From Duganella alba (lineage in GTDB: Bacteria; Pseudomonadota; Gammaproteobacteria; Burkholderiales; Burkholderiaceae_D): a DNA stretch of 64,000 nucleotides. Location: contig NZ_WKJN01000026.1 of assembly GCF_009674495.1 (NCBI RefSeq), forward strand, positions 1 through 64,000, in the 5' to 3' direction. The notes below the pieces were generated by a model, which had not been told where the DNA came from, searched no databases, and saw only the letters and a list, made by a program, of their open reading frames with translations. The translations under genes were made by a program, and so were the position numbers. Below, one piece after another: positions 1 through 8,566 of this stretch (the first letter of the stretch is position 1; each line of letters opens with the position of its first letter).

Positions 1-106
1 CCGTTCGCCACTCGCCACCAGAGCAAGCTCCGTGCTGCCGTTCGACTTGCATGTGTAAGGCATGCCGCCAGCGTTCAATCTGAGCCAGGATCAAACTCTT
101 TAGTTT
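1..106 (-). rRNA. rrs: 16S ribosomal RNA, 5' end (partial)
   Basis: The complement of positions 81-99 carries the universal bacterial 16S 5' sequence (AGAGTTTGATCCTGGCTCAG, the 8F primer site). It is followed by the conserved start of the molecule down to the window edge, including the hypervariable V1 stem. The gene reads leftwards and leaves the window, so only about 106 of roughly 1,530 bases are present. The mature 5' end is placed about seven bases upstream of the 8F site by analogy with E. coli numbering, so it may be off by a few bases. Confidence 0.97.
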
Positions 107-325
107 AATCTCTGTTTAATGACCTCTGCAGGCCATTGGTTCGCTCACTCAAAACACTAACAGTATTACTCTTAGTACTTCTTGTGGAGCATTTAATGCT
201 TTTAGTTTCGCGGCACCGAAGTACCGCGTGCACTTGCATCAAACGCCCACATTTATCGACTGTAAATTTTTAAAGATCTTGTTCGGTATTGCTAGCTGAA
301 GAAGCGTTTTGTTCATCAGCGAAGA
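107..325 (-). promoter_or_regulatory. rRNA operon leader with boxA antitermination site
   Basis: This AT-rich transcribed leader lies between the rrn promoter and the 16S gene. The complement of about 264-281 reads AAGATCTTTAAAAATTTA, matching the boxA-type element (GATCTTTAAAAA) found in rrn leaders of Burkholderiales. BoxA recruits the NusB/NusE antitermination complex so that RNA polymerase resists Rho termination in the untranslated operon. The leader has no open frame of note. The function is known for the family; it is inferred here from sequence and position. Confidence 0.8.
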
Positions 326-331
326 GGCAAG

Positions 332-360
332 ATTATGAAGCGTTTCAACCATCTCGTCAA
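332..360 (-). promoter_or_regulatory. rrn promoter (sigma-70 type)
   Basis: On the minus strand a TTGACG -35 hexamer (355-360) is separated by exactly 17 bases from a CATAAT -10 hexamer (332-337). It points at the 16S leader. It lies about 64 bp after the stop codon of the preceding same-strand hydratase gene, and a short A-rich stretch lies upstream of -35. No terminator hairpin is visible between that gene and the promoter, so read-through into the rrn operon is possible. Confidence 0.8.
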
Positions 361-423
361 GCTCTTCTTTTCCCCGCTTCACTCTGCATTTGCATGCGTT
401 GTTCTGCGAGGGACAGAATCATA

Positions 424-1200
424 TCAAAGACCCTCGAAGTTTGGCAAGCGCTTTTCCAGGAAAGCTTTCATGCCTTCTTTTTGGGCAGGCGTACCGAACG
501 AGGCCTGGAACAAACGGCGCTCATAAGTAACGCCTTCCGACAAGGTGGTTTCGAAGGCGCGGTTGACCGCATCCTTGATCTGCATCGACACCGAGAGCGG
601 CATGGCGGCGATCTGCCTGGCAACGGTCAGCACTTCCTCGATCAGCTTGTCCGCCTGGATCACGCGCGACACCAGGCCGATGCGCTCGGCTTCCGCCGCA
701 TCGATGGTGCGCGCGGTCAGCAGCATGTCCATGGCCTTGGCCTTGCCGATGGCGCGTGGCAGGCGCTGGGTGCCGCCGGCGCCCGGCGTGACGCCGACCT
801 TGATTTCCGGCTGGCCGAACTTGGCGTTGTCGGCCGCGATCAGGAAGTCGCACATCATGGCCAGCTCGCAGCCGCCGCCCAGCGCGTAGCCGGCCACGGC
901 GCCCACCACCGGCTTGCGGATGCGCAGGATGTGCTCCCAATTGCGGCCGATATAGTTGTCGCGGTAGGTATCGGGGAAGGTGTAGTCCACCATGGCGGCG
1001 ATATCGGCGCCGGCGGCAAAGGCTTTCTCGCTGCCGGTCAGCACGATGCAGCCGATGGCCGGGTCAGCGTCGAACTTATATAAGGCCTCGCCCAGTTCGT
1101 TCATCATGTTGTCGTTCAGCGCATTCAGCGCCTTCGGACGATTCAGACGGATCAGGGCTACTTTGTCGTGCACTTCTACGATCAGGTCTTCATACGGCAT
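424..1200 (-). CDS. Enoyl-CoA hydratase/isomerase family protein
   Basis: This 258-residue crotonase-fold protein is predicted to hydrate trans-2-enoyl-CoA to 3-hydroxyacyl-CoA in fatty-acid or amino-acid catabolism. The oxyanion-hole segment [11 protein letters not shown] and the second conserved block [15 protein letters not shown] are present. The catalytic glutamates expected for active hydratases sit in GGGCELAM and in the GQPEIKVG block. The length is normal for short-chain enoyl-CoA hydratases. I start it at the ATG ending at 1200 because GGAGGA lies just upstream; a longer TTG reading would run through that ribosome site. It stands alone and divergent from the MFS gene. The exact substrate cannot be read from sequence. 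Confidence 0.92.
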   Translation of the reverse strand: MPYEDLIVEVHDKVALIRLNRPKALNALNDNMMNELGEALYKFDADPAIGCIVLTGSEKAFAAGADIAAMVDYTFPDTYRDNYIGRNWEHILRIRKPVVGAVAGYALGGGCELAMMCDFLIAADNAKFGQPEIKVGVTPGAGGTQRLPRAIGKAKAMDMLLTARTIDAAEAERIGLVSRVIQADKLIEEVLTVARQIAAMPLSVSMQIKDAVNRAFETTLSEGVTYERRLFQASFGTPAQKEGMKAFLEKRLPNFEGL

Positions 1201-1269
1201 GTGTTCCTCCAAGTGGAATATTTACCAGCTGATTGTAGCGCCTATCCTCGCCGCTGGTATTATTGAAAA

Positions 1270-2562
1270 TTGGCAACCCGCACTAAAGAGCTTCCTATTT
1301 TTAACGCCTTTCGCAACGACGAGCTGCTGCGCAACGTCGCCTTCCGCCGCTACTGGTCCAGCGCCATCCTGAACGGCTTCGGCAGCTACATCAGCGCCCT
1401 GGCCTTGCCGCTGTGCGCGGTGCTGCTGCTCAAGGCCTCGCCGGTGCAGATGGGCATGATGACCGCAGCCTCGGGCCTGCCCTATGCGCTGCTGGCCCTG
1501 CCGGCCGGCGTGTTCCTCGACCGCAACCGCAAGCTGCCGATCCTGTTGGCCAGCAAGGCCATCCAGGCGGCGTCGCTGGCCAGCATTCCGCTGGCGTGGT
1601 GGCTGGGCGTGCTGACGGTGCACTGGATGTATGTGGTGTCCTTCATTTCCGGCGTCTGCGGCGTGGTGGGCGGCGGCGCCGAGCAGGTGTTCCTGACCAA
1701 CCTGATCGGCCGCGACAAGCTGACCGACGCCCAATCCAAGTTCACCGCCACCGATTCCGCCGCGCGGCTGCTGGCGCCGGGCTTCGCCGGCGTGCTGATC
1801 CAGTGGCTGAGCGCACCGTATGCGGTGCTGCTGAACGCCATCGGCTTTCTGGTCTCGATCGCCCTGCTGCGCAAGCTGGACGCCAACGATCCCAAGCCGC
1901 CGCCGTCCCACAAGCACCCCTTGCGCGATATCCATGACGGCCTGCTGTTCATCTGGAACCAGCCGCTGCTGCGGACACTGGCCTGGGCCTCCGGCTGCTG
2001 GCACATGCTGTTTTACGGCTTTGCCGCGCTACACGTGATTTTCGCCACCCGCGAACTGGGCATGAGCGCCGGCATGCTGGGCGTGGCGCAGATGATCGGC
2101 GGCGTCGGCGTGCTGGCCAGCTCCCTGCTGCTCAAGCCCTTGTCGCGGCGCTTCGGTCCGACAGGCGCGATGTTGATCGGCATGGGCCTGTGCGCGTTTG
2201 CGTACACCGTCACGCCGCTGATTCCGGCCAATCTGTTCGGCCGGCCGATGGCCAGCGCGCTGGCCTGCGCCACCATGTCCTTGTTCCTCGATTGCGGCGT
2301 GATGCTGTTCCTGATGCCTTACACCACCATGCGCCAGAAGGTGACGCCGGATGCCTACCTGGGCCGCATCGTCTCCACCATGCGCTTCCTGACGGTGGCG
2401 GCGGCGCCGCTGGGCGCGCTGGCGGCCGGCTACCTGGCCGAGCATTTCAGCGTGCGTACCGGACTGGCGTGCGTGGCGGCGGGCGGCATCGCGCTGGCGC
2501 TGTTCCTGTCGCTGTCGCCGGCCATGCGTCATGCGGACGTGACGGCGCCGGCGGCGTCATAA
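1270..2562 (+). CDS. MFS transporter
   Basis: This is an integral membrane carrier of about 430 residues with the hydrophobic segments of a 12-helix major facilitator. The loop GVFLDRNRKLPIL between helices 2 and 3 is a form of the MFS motif A, and a matching basic loop (LKPLSRRFGP) opens the second half. It resembles the enterobactin/macrolide exporter (MFS_3) type of drug and siderophore carriers. The substrate is unknown. The first in-frame initiator is a TTG at 1270 with no clear Shine-Dalgarno sequence. A TATTAT box ends only six bases before it, so the start is uncertain. It is divergent from the hydratase gene across a 69-bp gap. Confidence 0.85.
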   Translation: MATRTKELPIFNAFRNDELLRNVAFRRYWSSAILNGFGSYISALALPLCAVLLLKASPVQMGMMTAASGLPYALLALPAGVFLDRNRKLPILLASKAIQAASLASIPLAWWLGVLTVHWMYVVSFISGVCGVVGGGAEQVFLTNLIGRDKLTDAQSKFTATDSAARLLAPGFAGVLIQWLSAPYAVLLNAIGFLVSIALLRKLDANDPKPPPSHKHPLRDIHDGLLFIWNQPLLRTLAWASGCWHMLFYGFAALHVIFATRELGMSAGMLGVAQMIGGVGVLASSLLLKPLSRRFGPTGAMLIGMGLCAFAYTVTPLIPANLFGRPMASALACATMSLFLDCGVMLFLMPYTTMRQKVTPDAYLGRIVSTMRFLTVAAAPLGALAAGYLAEHFSVRTGLACVAAGGIALALFLSLSPAMRHADVTAPAAS

Positions 2563-2625
2563 CGTGCGACGAAAAAGCCGCCAAGACATTAGGCTGACTC
2601 CAGTGTTCATCCAACGGAGTGCGTC

Positions 2626-3063
2626 ATGTTCAAAACGATTTTGCTGCCTACCGACGGTTCCGACCTGTCGGACAAAGCCACCGCCACCGCGATGGAATTC
2701 GCCCGCCTGCACCAGTCGCGCATCATCGCACTGACGGTGATCCAGCCGATGCTGCTGCCGGCCATGGGCGACGGCGGCGCCGTGCTCGAAGCCGGCCAGT
2801 ACGAAACGCAGATGCAGGACGCCGCGCGCGACCACATCAACAAGGTGGCGGCGGCCGCCAGCGCGGCCGGCATTCCATTCGAGGGATTCATTGCGATGTC
2901 GGCCAGCGCCTCCGATGAAATCGTCGAGGCGGCCAAGAAGCACGGCTGCGACCTGATCATGATGGCGTCGCACGGCCGCACCGGCTTGAGCAAACTGCTG
3001 CTGGGCAGCGAAACGCAAAGCGTGCTGTCGCACACCTCGCTGCCCGTGCTGGTCCTGCGTTAA
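2626..3063 (+). CDS. Universal stress protein, UspA family
   Basis: This is a 145-residue single-domain Usp. The N-terminal strand with ILLPTDGSDLS and the C-terminal ATP-binding signature GRTGLSKLLLGS (G-x2-G-x9-G-S pattern, around residues 116-132) mark it as an ATP-binding UspA-like protein. These cytoplasmic proteins help cells withstand starvation, redox and other stress. GGAG lies nine bases before the ATG. The stop codon overlaps that of the convergent mltA gene by four bases, with no hairpin between them. Confidence 0.93.
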   Translation: MFKTILLPTDGSDLSDKATATAMEFARLHQSRIIALTVIQPMLLPAMGDGGAVLEAGQYETQMQDAARDHINKVAAAASAAGIPFEGFIAMSASASDEIVEAAKKHGCDLIMMASHGRTGLSKLLLGSETQSVLSHTSLPVLVLR

Positions 3064-4280
3064 AACTTTTTAGGCAACAGCACCCAGATGGCGCCGCGCT
3101 GCTTCATGCGGCCGGCGTTTTCCGCCGCCTCGGCGCCGAAGCCGAAGAAATAGTCGACGCGGATGGCGCCGCGAATCGCGCCGCCGGTATCCTGCGCCAT
3201 CACCAGCCGCTGCAGCGGAATGTCGCTGTTAGGCTGGGTGGTGGACAGGAACATCGGCGCGCCCTGCGGCAGCTGGGTGGCGTCAATGGCGACCGAACGC
3301 TGAGGCGTCAGCGGCACACCGAGCGAACCTTTCGGCCCCACCTTCGGGTCCGGCAGGCGTTCCTCCTTGAAGAACACATAGCTCGGATTCACATTGAACA
3401 GCTCCTGCATGCGGGTGGGATGGCCGGCGATCCAGGCCTTGATGCCCTGCGCCGACGCCTGCTCCAGCGTCAATTCGTTTTTCTCCACCAGGTATTTGCC
3501 AATCGATTTGTACGGATGGCCGTTCTGGTCCGCATACGCCACGCGCACGGTTTCGCCGGTGTCGCTCAGTTGCACGCGGCCGGAGCCCTGCACCTGCAGG
3601 AAGAACGATTCCACCGGATCGTCCACCCACAACAGTTCCTTGCCGCTGAAGCTGGCCGATTCGATATCGGCGCGGGTCGAATACGGCACCACTTTCTTGC
3701 CCACTACCTTGCCGCGCAGGCGCATGCCTTTCAGCTCGGGATAGACGCTGGCCAGGTCGATGGTGACCATATCGTCCGGCACCTTATATAAAGGCGTCTG
3801 GTACGGGCCGCCCTTTTTGCGGGCGCCGTGCAGCAGCGGCTCGTAATAGCCGGTGATCAGGCCGTCGGTGGCGCCGTCCGGGGCGATGACCTGGTTCGGC
3901 TCCAGGAAAGCCTCGAAAAAGGTGCGGATGGCCTTCTCGTCGTTGGCGTTGACGGTGCGGGCGACGCTGCACGCCTCCTTCCAGATCGGCTGCTTGACCA
4001 GCACCGAGCACGACGAGGTGAACGCCGGCCAGGCCGCGCGCAGGTCGTCCTTGTCCCAGCCCGGCAGTTGGGCATAGGTGGCGGGCACCATTTGCAGCGC
4101 GGTCGGCTTCGGCGGCTGCGCCGGCGGCGTTGGCTGGACCGGCGGCACCGGCGCCGGCGGCGTCACCACCGGCGGCGGCGTGGCCGGCTTCTCGGGCGGC
4201 AGCGGTGTGGAAGTACAGGCGGCAAGCGCAATCGCGACTGCGCCCAGCGAAACGAGTAGACTACGGCGTGGAGATGACAT
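3060..4280 (-). CDS. mltA: Membrane-bound lytic murein transglycosylase A (lipoprotein)
   Basis: This 406-residue enzyme cleaves peptidoglycan between MurNAc and GlcNAc with formation of a 1,6-anhydro product. It is probably anchored to the inner face of the outer membrane. A lipoprotein signal ends in the lipobox LAAC at about residue 21, followed by a proline-rich linker of about 40 residues. The MltA barrel domain (ITGYYEPLLHG, LLWVDDPVESFFLQVQGSG) and the C-terminal 3D domain (MAQDTGGAIRGAIRVDYFFG) follow. The Asp in QDTGG is the family's catalytic acid. It lies downstream of apaG on the same strand with a 95-bp gap. No good ribosome site is visible before the ATG. Confidence 0.95.
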   Translation of the reverse strand: MSSPRRSLLVSLGAVAIALAACTSTPLPPEKPATPPPVVTPPAPVPPVQPTPPAQPPKPTALQMVPATYAQLPGWDKDDLRAAWPAFTSSCSVLVKQPIWKEACSVARTVNANDEKAIRTFFEAFLEPNQVIAPDGATDGLITGYYEPLLHGARKKGGPYQTPLYKVPDDMVTIDLASVYPELKGMRLRGKVVGKKVVPYSTRADIESASFSGKELLWVDDPVESFFLQVQGSGRVQLSDTGETVRVAYADQNGHPYKSIGKYLVEKNELTLEQASAQGIKAWIAGHPTRMQELFNVNPSYVFFKEERLPDPKVGPKGSLGVPLTPQRSVAIDATQLPQGAPMFLSTTQPNSDIPLQRLVMAQDTGGAIRGAIRVDYFFGFGAEAAENAGRMKQRGAIWVLLPKKF

Positions 4281-4291
4281 AAAGGATAACT

Positions 4292-4375
4292 ATGTGGGTA
4301 TTGGGATTAGAAGCAGGCGTGGCCTTCTTCCTGCTGGTCTTCATTGTCTGGTGGACCATGAAGGGCAAGAAGTAA
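4292..4375 (+). CDS. 27-residue single-pass membrane peptide
   Basis: This short frame encodes 27 residues: a few N-terminal residues, one hydrophobic helix (GVAFFLLVFIVWW) and a basic tail ending in KGKK. That gives a clear positive-inside topology. AAGGA lies five bases before the ATG, a proper ribosome site. The frame fills the space between the mltA start (11 bp away) and the apaG stop (no gap). Codon choice is G/C-biased like its neighbours. I do not recognise the family; it is not CydX or CcoQ by eye. It lies antisense to a possible apaG-mltA transcript, so it may also be chance, but the ribosome site and composition favour a gene. Confidence 0.55.
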   Translation: MWVLGLEAGVAFFLLVFIVWWTMKGKK

Positions 4376-4750
4376 TCAGTGCAAGGTGCGCGGCAGGGAC
4401 AGCACGAACTCGGGGATCTTGGCTTCGAACTGGTGGCCGTCCTCGGCCACGCAGAAGTATTCGCCGACCATGGAGCCTTGCTGGGTTTGCAGCGCGGCGC
4501 CGCTGGTGTATTCGAACACCTCGCCCGGCTGCAGCAGCGGCTGGTGGCCGACCACGCCCAGGCCGCGCACTTCTTCCACATGGTTGTTGGCGTCCGTGAT
4601 GACCCAATGGCGCGAGATCAGCTGCGCCGCCACCGTGCCGGTATTCTTGATCGTGATCGAGTACGTAAACACGAAGTTCGTGCGCTCCGGGTCGGATTGA
4701 TCCGGCAGGTACTGGGTTCTGACCGATACCGTAAATTCATAAGTCGACAT
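4376..4750 (-). CDS. apaG: ApaG family protein
   Basis: This is a 124-residue single beta-sandwich (DUF525) protein. The conserved blocks YSITIKNTGTVAAQLISRHW, VVGHQPLLQPGEVFEYTSG and GSMVGEYFCVAEDG span almost the whole length. ApaG is linked to Co2+/Mg2+ resistance and in some species binds pyrophosphate, but its biochemical job is unsettled. The start is the ATG ending at 4750, with GAGGA eight bases upstream; the longer reading has no ribosome site. It is the likely first gene of a pair with mltA. Confidence 0.94.
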   Translation of the reverse strand: MSTYEFTVSVRTQYLPDQSDPERTNFVFTYSITIKNTGTVAAQLISRHWVITDANNHVEEVRGLGVVGHQPLLQPGEVFEYTSGAALQTQQGSMVGEYFCVAEDGHQFEAKIPEFVLSLPRTLH

Positions 4751-4920
4751 CAACATTCCTCTAAAAAGCAAGCTTGACGATCATATATCGCCAAGCATCC
4801 ATTGCACCGCAAATCCGCCCCGTATGCAAGGAGGACGCGGCTGAAAACGGGCGCAACCGGCTGGACCAGCGTAAAATAACGCATCTTTTCTAATGCAAGC
4901 CCAAGGGCCAGCCCAAAGCC

Positions 4921-5586
4921 ATGACCACTTTCCGCATCGCTCCCAGCATCCTGTCCGCCGATTTCGCCCGCCTGGGTGAAGAAGTCCGCAACGTCGTCGC
5001 CGCCGGCGCCGACATGATCCACTTTGACGTAATGGACAACCATTATGTGCCGAACCTGACCATCGGCCCGCTGGTGTGCCAGGCGATCCGTCCGCACGTG
5101 GATGTGCCGATCGATGTGCACTTGATGGTCAAGCCGGTGGACCGCATCATTCCCGACTTCGCCAAGGCCGGCGCCAACCTGATCACCTTCCACCCGGAAG
5201 CGTCCGAGCACATCGACCGTTCGCTGCAGCTGATCCGCGACCACGGCTGCAAGGCCGGCCTGGTGTTCAACCCGGCCACGCCGCTGAGCTACCTGGAACA
5301 CGTGATGGACAAGATCGACATGATCCTGATCATGTCGGTCAATCCGGGCTTTGGCGGCCAGTCCTTCATTCCGCACGCGCTGAAGAAGATCGCCGAGGCG
5401 CGCCGCCTGATCGACGACTCCGGCCGCGACATCCTGCTGGAAGTGGACGGCGGCATCAAGATCGACAACATCGCCGCTGCCGCGGCGGCCGGCGCCGACA
5501 CCTTCGTGGCCGGTTCCGCCATCTTCGGCCAGCCGGACTACAAGGCCGTGATCGACGCCATGCGCGCCAACCTGGCAAAGATCTGA
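4921..5586 (+). CDS. rpe: Ribulose-phosphate 3-epimerase
   Basis: This 221-residue cytoplasmic TIM-barrel enzyme interconverts ribulose 5-phosphate and xylulose 5-phosphate in the pentose phosphate pathway (and in the Calvin cycle where present). Signatures are [14 protein letters not shown] at the N terminus, [17 protein letters not shown] with the metal-binding His and catalytic Asp, [12 protein letters not shown], and [10 protein letters not shown] with the second catalytic Asp. The length is normal. gph follows four bases downstream, the usual rpe-gph-trpE order in Burkholderiales. Confidence 0.97.
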   Translation: MTTFRIAPSILSADFARLGEEVRNVVAAGADMIHFDVMDNHYVPNLTIGPLVCQAIRPHVDVPIDVHLMVKPVDRIIPDFAKAGANLITFHPEASEHIDRSLQLIRDHGCKAGLVFNPATPLSYLEHVMDKIDMILIMSVNPGFGGQSFIPHALKKIAEARRLIDDSGRDILLEVDGGIKIDNIAAAAAAGADTFVAGSAIFGQPDYKAVIDAMRANLAKI

Positions 5587-5590
5587 CACG

Positions 5591-6274
5591 ATGAGCGTCC
5601 TGGCAGGCGTGCGCGCCGCAATCATCGACCTTGACGGCACCATGCTGGACACGATTCCCGACTTCCACGTCGCGATCAATGGCATGCGGGCGGAACTGGG
5701 CTTGGGCCCGATCACCCAGGAGCGGATCGCCCTGATGGTCGGCAAGGGCTCGGAAAACCTGATCCGCTCGGTGCTGGCGCTCGACTGGGACGCGGCGCGC
5801 ATCGAGGCCGCGTTTGCCTCCGCGATGGACGCCTACCAGCGCCACTACCTGAGCATCAACGGCAGCTACAGCGCGCTGTATCCGGATGTGCTCGAAGGTC
5901 TGGCAGCGCTCAAGGCGCAGGGCCTGCGCCTGGCCTGCGTGACCAACAAGCCGATCGCCTTCACCACGCCCCTGCTGAAACTGAAAGGGCTGGACGGCTT
6001 CTTCGAGGTGGTCTACGGCGGCGACTCGCTGCCGCGCAAGAAGCCGGATCCGCTGCCGCTGCAAACCGTGTGCGCCGATTTCGGCCTGCAAGCGGCGCAG
6101 GTGGTGGCCATCGGCGACTCCTCGAACGACGCGCAAGCCGCGCGGGCAGCGGGTTGCCCGGTGCTGACGGTGCCATACGGTTACAACCACGGAGAATCTG
6201 TACACGACATCGATTCCGATGGTATAGTAAGCACGCTGCTAGAAGCGGCAAGCCTGATCCGTTCGCATAATTAA
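5591..6274 (+). CDS. gph: Phosphoglycolate phosphatase
   Basis: This 227-residue HAD-superfamily phosphatase hydrolyses 2-phosphoglycolate, a product of repair of oxidised DNA ends and of Rubisco oxygenation. Motif I is DLDGTMLDT with the Asp nucleophile near residue 14. A helical cap domain follows, then motif II (CVTNK), the KKPDPLP lysine motif and motif IV GDSSNDAQAA. It is tightly coupled to rpe (four bases apart) and lies just before the trp leader. HAD enzymes are promiscuous, so the substrate is assigned mainly from gene order. Confidence 0.93.
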   Translation: MSVLAGVRAAIIDLDGTMLDTIPDFHVAINGMRAELGLGPITQERIALMVGKGSENLIRSVLALDWDAARIEAAFASAMDAYQRHYLSINGSYSALYPDVLEGLAALKAQGLRLACVTNKPIAFTTPLLKLKGLDGFFEVVYGGDSLPRKKPDPLPLQTVCADFGLQAAQVVAIGDSSNDAQAARAAGCPVLTVPYGYNHGESVHDIDSDGIVSTLLEAASLIRSHN

Positions 6275-6301
6275 CCGTTAGCTGAACTAAACCTGACCGA
6301 A

Positions 6302-6388
6302 ATGTCTCTCACCAAAAAACACACCGTCAACCAAACAGGCTCGATTGAGGCCTGGCTTTGGCGACGCTGGCAATCCTGGCAAAACTAA
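6302..6388 (+). CDS. trpL: trp operon leader peptide
   Basis: This small frame of 28 codons begins with MSLTKKHT and ends in WLWRRWQSWQN, placing four Trp codons within nine residues just before the stop. Such a peptide is the sensor of transcription attenuation. When charged tRNA-Trp is scarce the ribosome stalls at these codons, and the downstream leader RNA folds so that transcription continues into trpE. The intrinsic terminator begins 13 bases after the stop, the expected arrangement. The ribosome site is weak. Confidence 0.92.
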   Translation: MSLTKKHTVNQTGSIEAWLWRRWQSWQN

Positions 6389-6401
6389 GCCGAACTGATT
6401 G

Positions 6402-6436
6402 CTGTCGTCCGCATTTTCTTGCGCGACAGGTTTTTT
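6402..6436 (+). terminator. trp attenuator (intrinsic terminator)
   Basis: CTGTCG (6402-6407) pairs with CGACAG (6424-6429), with a further CGCA/TGCG helix inside across a two-base bulge. A run of six T follows at 6431-6436. It sits between the Trp-rich leader peptide and trpE, so it is the regulated terminator. The competing antiterminator pairing was not worked out in detail. Confidence 0.85.
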
Positions 6437-6487
6437 GAAACACACCACCGCCGCATCCCCCTCATTCCGGCGGAATGGAGAGAAGAC

Positions 6488-7984
6488 ATGACCGAACTCG
6501 AATTCAAATCGTTGGCCACCGACGGCTACAACCGCATCCCCTTGATCGCGGAAGCCTTCGCCGATCTCGAAACCCCGCTGACCCTGTACCTGAAACTGGC
6601 GCAAACGCAGAACGCCGGCAAGAACACCTTCCTGCTGGAGTCGGTGGTGGGCGGCGAGCGTTTCGGCCGCTTCTCCTTCATCGGCCTGCCGGCCACCACG
6701 CTGCTGCGCACCTTCGGCAACCGCACCGAGATCGTCAGGAACGGCGCGGTGATCGAGACCCACGAAGGCAATCCGCTGGAATTCATCGAGGCCTACCAGA
6801 AGCGTTTCAAGGTCGCCATCCGTCCCGGCATGCCGCGCTTCTGCGGCGGCCTGGCCGGCTACTTCGGCTACGACACCGTGCGCCACATCGAGAAGACGCT
6901 GGCCCACAGCCAGCAGAAGGATGACCTGGGCCTGCCCGACATCCAGCTGATGGTGACCGAGGAACTGGCCGTCATCGATAACCTGAGCGGCAAGCTGTAT
7001 CTGATCGTCTACGCCGACACCACGCAGCCGGAATCGTATTCGAAAGCGCGCCAGCGCCTGAAAGACCTGCGCATGATGCTGCGCCGTGGCGTCGAGGCGC
7101 CGGTCACCACGGCTTCCGTGCGCACCGAAGCGGTCCGCGAATTCCCGAAAGAGGAGTACCTGAAGGCCGTCGCCAAGGCCCACGAATACGTGCTGGCCGG
7201 CGACTTGATGCAGGTGCAGATCGGCCAGCGCATCCGCAAGCCGTATGTCGATTCGCCTCTGAGCCTGTACCGCGCGCTGCGTTCGCTGAACCCGTCGCCG
7301 TATATGTACTTCTATAACTTCGGCGACATGCAGATCGTCGGCGCGTCGCCGGAGATCCTGGTCCGCAACGAGACCGCGCCGGACGGCGAGAAAAAAGTCA
7401 CGCTGCGCCCGATCGCCGGCACCCGCCCGCGCGGTTCGACGCCGGAGCGCGACACCGAACTGGCCAAGGAACTGCTGGCCGATCCAAAAGAGATCGCCGA
7501 ACACGTGATGCTGATCGACCTGGCGCGCAATGACCTGGGCCGCATTTCGGAAATCGGCAGCGTCAAGGTCACCGACCGCCTGGTCATCGAGAAATACTCG
7601 CACGTGCAGCACATCGTCTCCAACGTCGAGGGCAAGCTGAAAGACGGCCTGTCCAACCTGGACGTGCTGCGCGCCACCTTCCCGGCCGGCACGCTGACCG
7701 GCGCGCCGAAGGTGCGGGCGATGGAAATCATCGACGAGCTGGAAATCTCCAAGCGCGGCATCTACGGCGGCGCCTGCGGCTACCTGTCGTTCGGCGGCGA
7801 GATGGACGTGGCAATCGCGATCCGCACCGGCGTGATCAAGGACGGCAACCTGTACGTGCAGGCCGCGGCCGGCATCGTCGCCGACTCGATCGCCGAGATG
7901 GAGTGGCAGGAAACTGAAAACAAGGCGCGCGCCGTGCTGCGCGCCGCCGAGCAAGTGCAAGATGGCCTGGATGGGGAGTTCTAA
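6488..7984 (+). CDS. trpE: Anthranilate synthase component I
   Basis: This 498-residue enzyme converts chorismate plus ammonia to anthranilate, the first step of tryptophan synthesis, together with TrpG. The N-terminal regulatory segment has the LLES motif ([18 protein letters not shown]), where tryptophan binds for feedback inhibition. The C-terminal chorismate-binding domain shows [21 protein letters not shown] (shown in part), [21 protein letters not shown] and the closing [10 protein letters not shown] start at the ATG at 6488 (GGAGAGAAG upstream); the longer frame overlaps the attenuator. trpG follows one base after the stop, suggesting translational coupling. Confidence 0.97.
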   Translation: MTELEFKSLATDGYNRIPLIAEAFADLETPLTLYLKLAQTQNAGKNTFLLESVVGGERFGRFSFIGLPATTLLRTFGNRTEIVRNGAVIETHEGNPLEFIEAYQKRFKVAIRPGMPRFCGGLAGYFGYDTVRHIEKTLAHSQQKDDLGLPDIQLMVTEELAVIDNLSGKLYLIVYADTTQPESYSKARQRLKDLRMMLRRGVEAPVTTASVRTEAVREFPKEEYLKAVAKAHEYVLAGDLMQVQIGQRIRKPYVDSPLSLYRALRSLNPSPYMYFYNFGDMQIVGASPEILVRNETAPDGEKKVTLRPIAGTRPRGSTPERDTELAKELLADPKEIAEHVMLIDLARNDLGRISEIGSVKVTDRLVIEKYSHVQHIVSNVEGKLKDGLSNLDVLRATFPAGTLTGAPKVRAMEIIDELEISKRGIYGGACGYLSFGGEMDVAIAIRTGVIKDGNLYVQAAAGIVADSIAEMEWQETENKARAVLRAAEQVQDGLDGEF

Positions 7985-7985
7985 T

Positions 7986-8549
7986 ATGCTGCTGATGATC
8001 GACAACTACGACTCCTTCACCTACAACATCGTGCAGTACTTCGGCGAACTGGGTGAAGACGTGCGCGTCTACCGCAACGATGAAATCACGATTGCGGAGA
8101 TCGAGGCGCTGAATCCGGACCACATCTGCATTTCGCCGGGTCCGAAAGATCCGTCGCAGGCAGGCATTTCGATCGAGGTGCTCAAGCACTTCGCCGGCAA
8201 GAAGCCGATCCTGGGCGTGTGCCTTGGCCACCAGGCCATCGGCGAAGCGTTCGGCGGCAAGGTCATTCGCGCCAAGCAGGTCATGCATGGCAAAACTTCT
8301 TTAATCGCGCATACGGGTGTGGGCGTCTTCAAGGACCTCCCTTCTCCCTTCACAGTGATCCGGTATCACTCGTTGGCCATCGAGCGCAGCTCGCTGCCGT
8401 CCTGCCTGGAAGTGACGGCATGGACCGACGACGGTGAAATCATGGGCGTGCGGCACAAGGAATACGACATCGAGGGTGTGCAGTTCCACCCCGAGTCCAT
8501 CCTGTCCGAGCACGGCCACCAACTGTTGAAGAACTTCCTCGTCCGCTGA
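7986..8549 (+). CDS. trpG: Anthranilate synthase component II (glutamine amidotransferase)
   Basis: This 187-residue class I glutamine amidotransferase supplies ammonia from glutamine to TrpE. The triad is visible: nucleophile Cys in [16 protein letters not shown] and His/Glu in VQFHPESIL. The oxyanion region [11 protein letters not shown] is also present. The start is the ATG one base after the trpE stop (GGGGAG upstream); a longer in-frame reading would overlap trpE and lacks family similarity. In many proteobacteria this subunit also serves folate synthesis (PabA); here the operon points to tryptophan. Confidence 0.96.
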   Translation: MLLMIDNYDSFTYNIVQYFGELGEDVRVYRNDEITIAEIEALNPDHICISPGPKDPSQAGISIEVLKHFAGKKPILGVCLGHQAIGEAFGGKVIRAKQVMHGKTSLIAHTGVGVFKDLPSPFTVIRYHSLAIERSSLPSCLEVTAWTDDGEIMGVRHKEYDIEGVQFHPESILSEHGHQLLKNFLVR

Positions 8550-8566
8550 TTAAAGAAGGAATCGCC

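Noticed and set aside
289-1083. 264-codon plus-strand frame over the rrn leader and hydratase gene
   Set aside because: It lies antisense to the rrn promoter and an enoyl-CoA hydratase with clear motifs.
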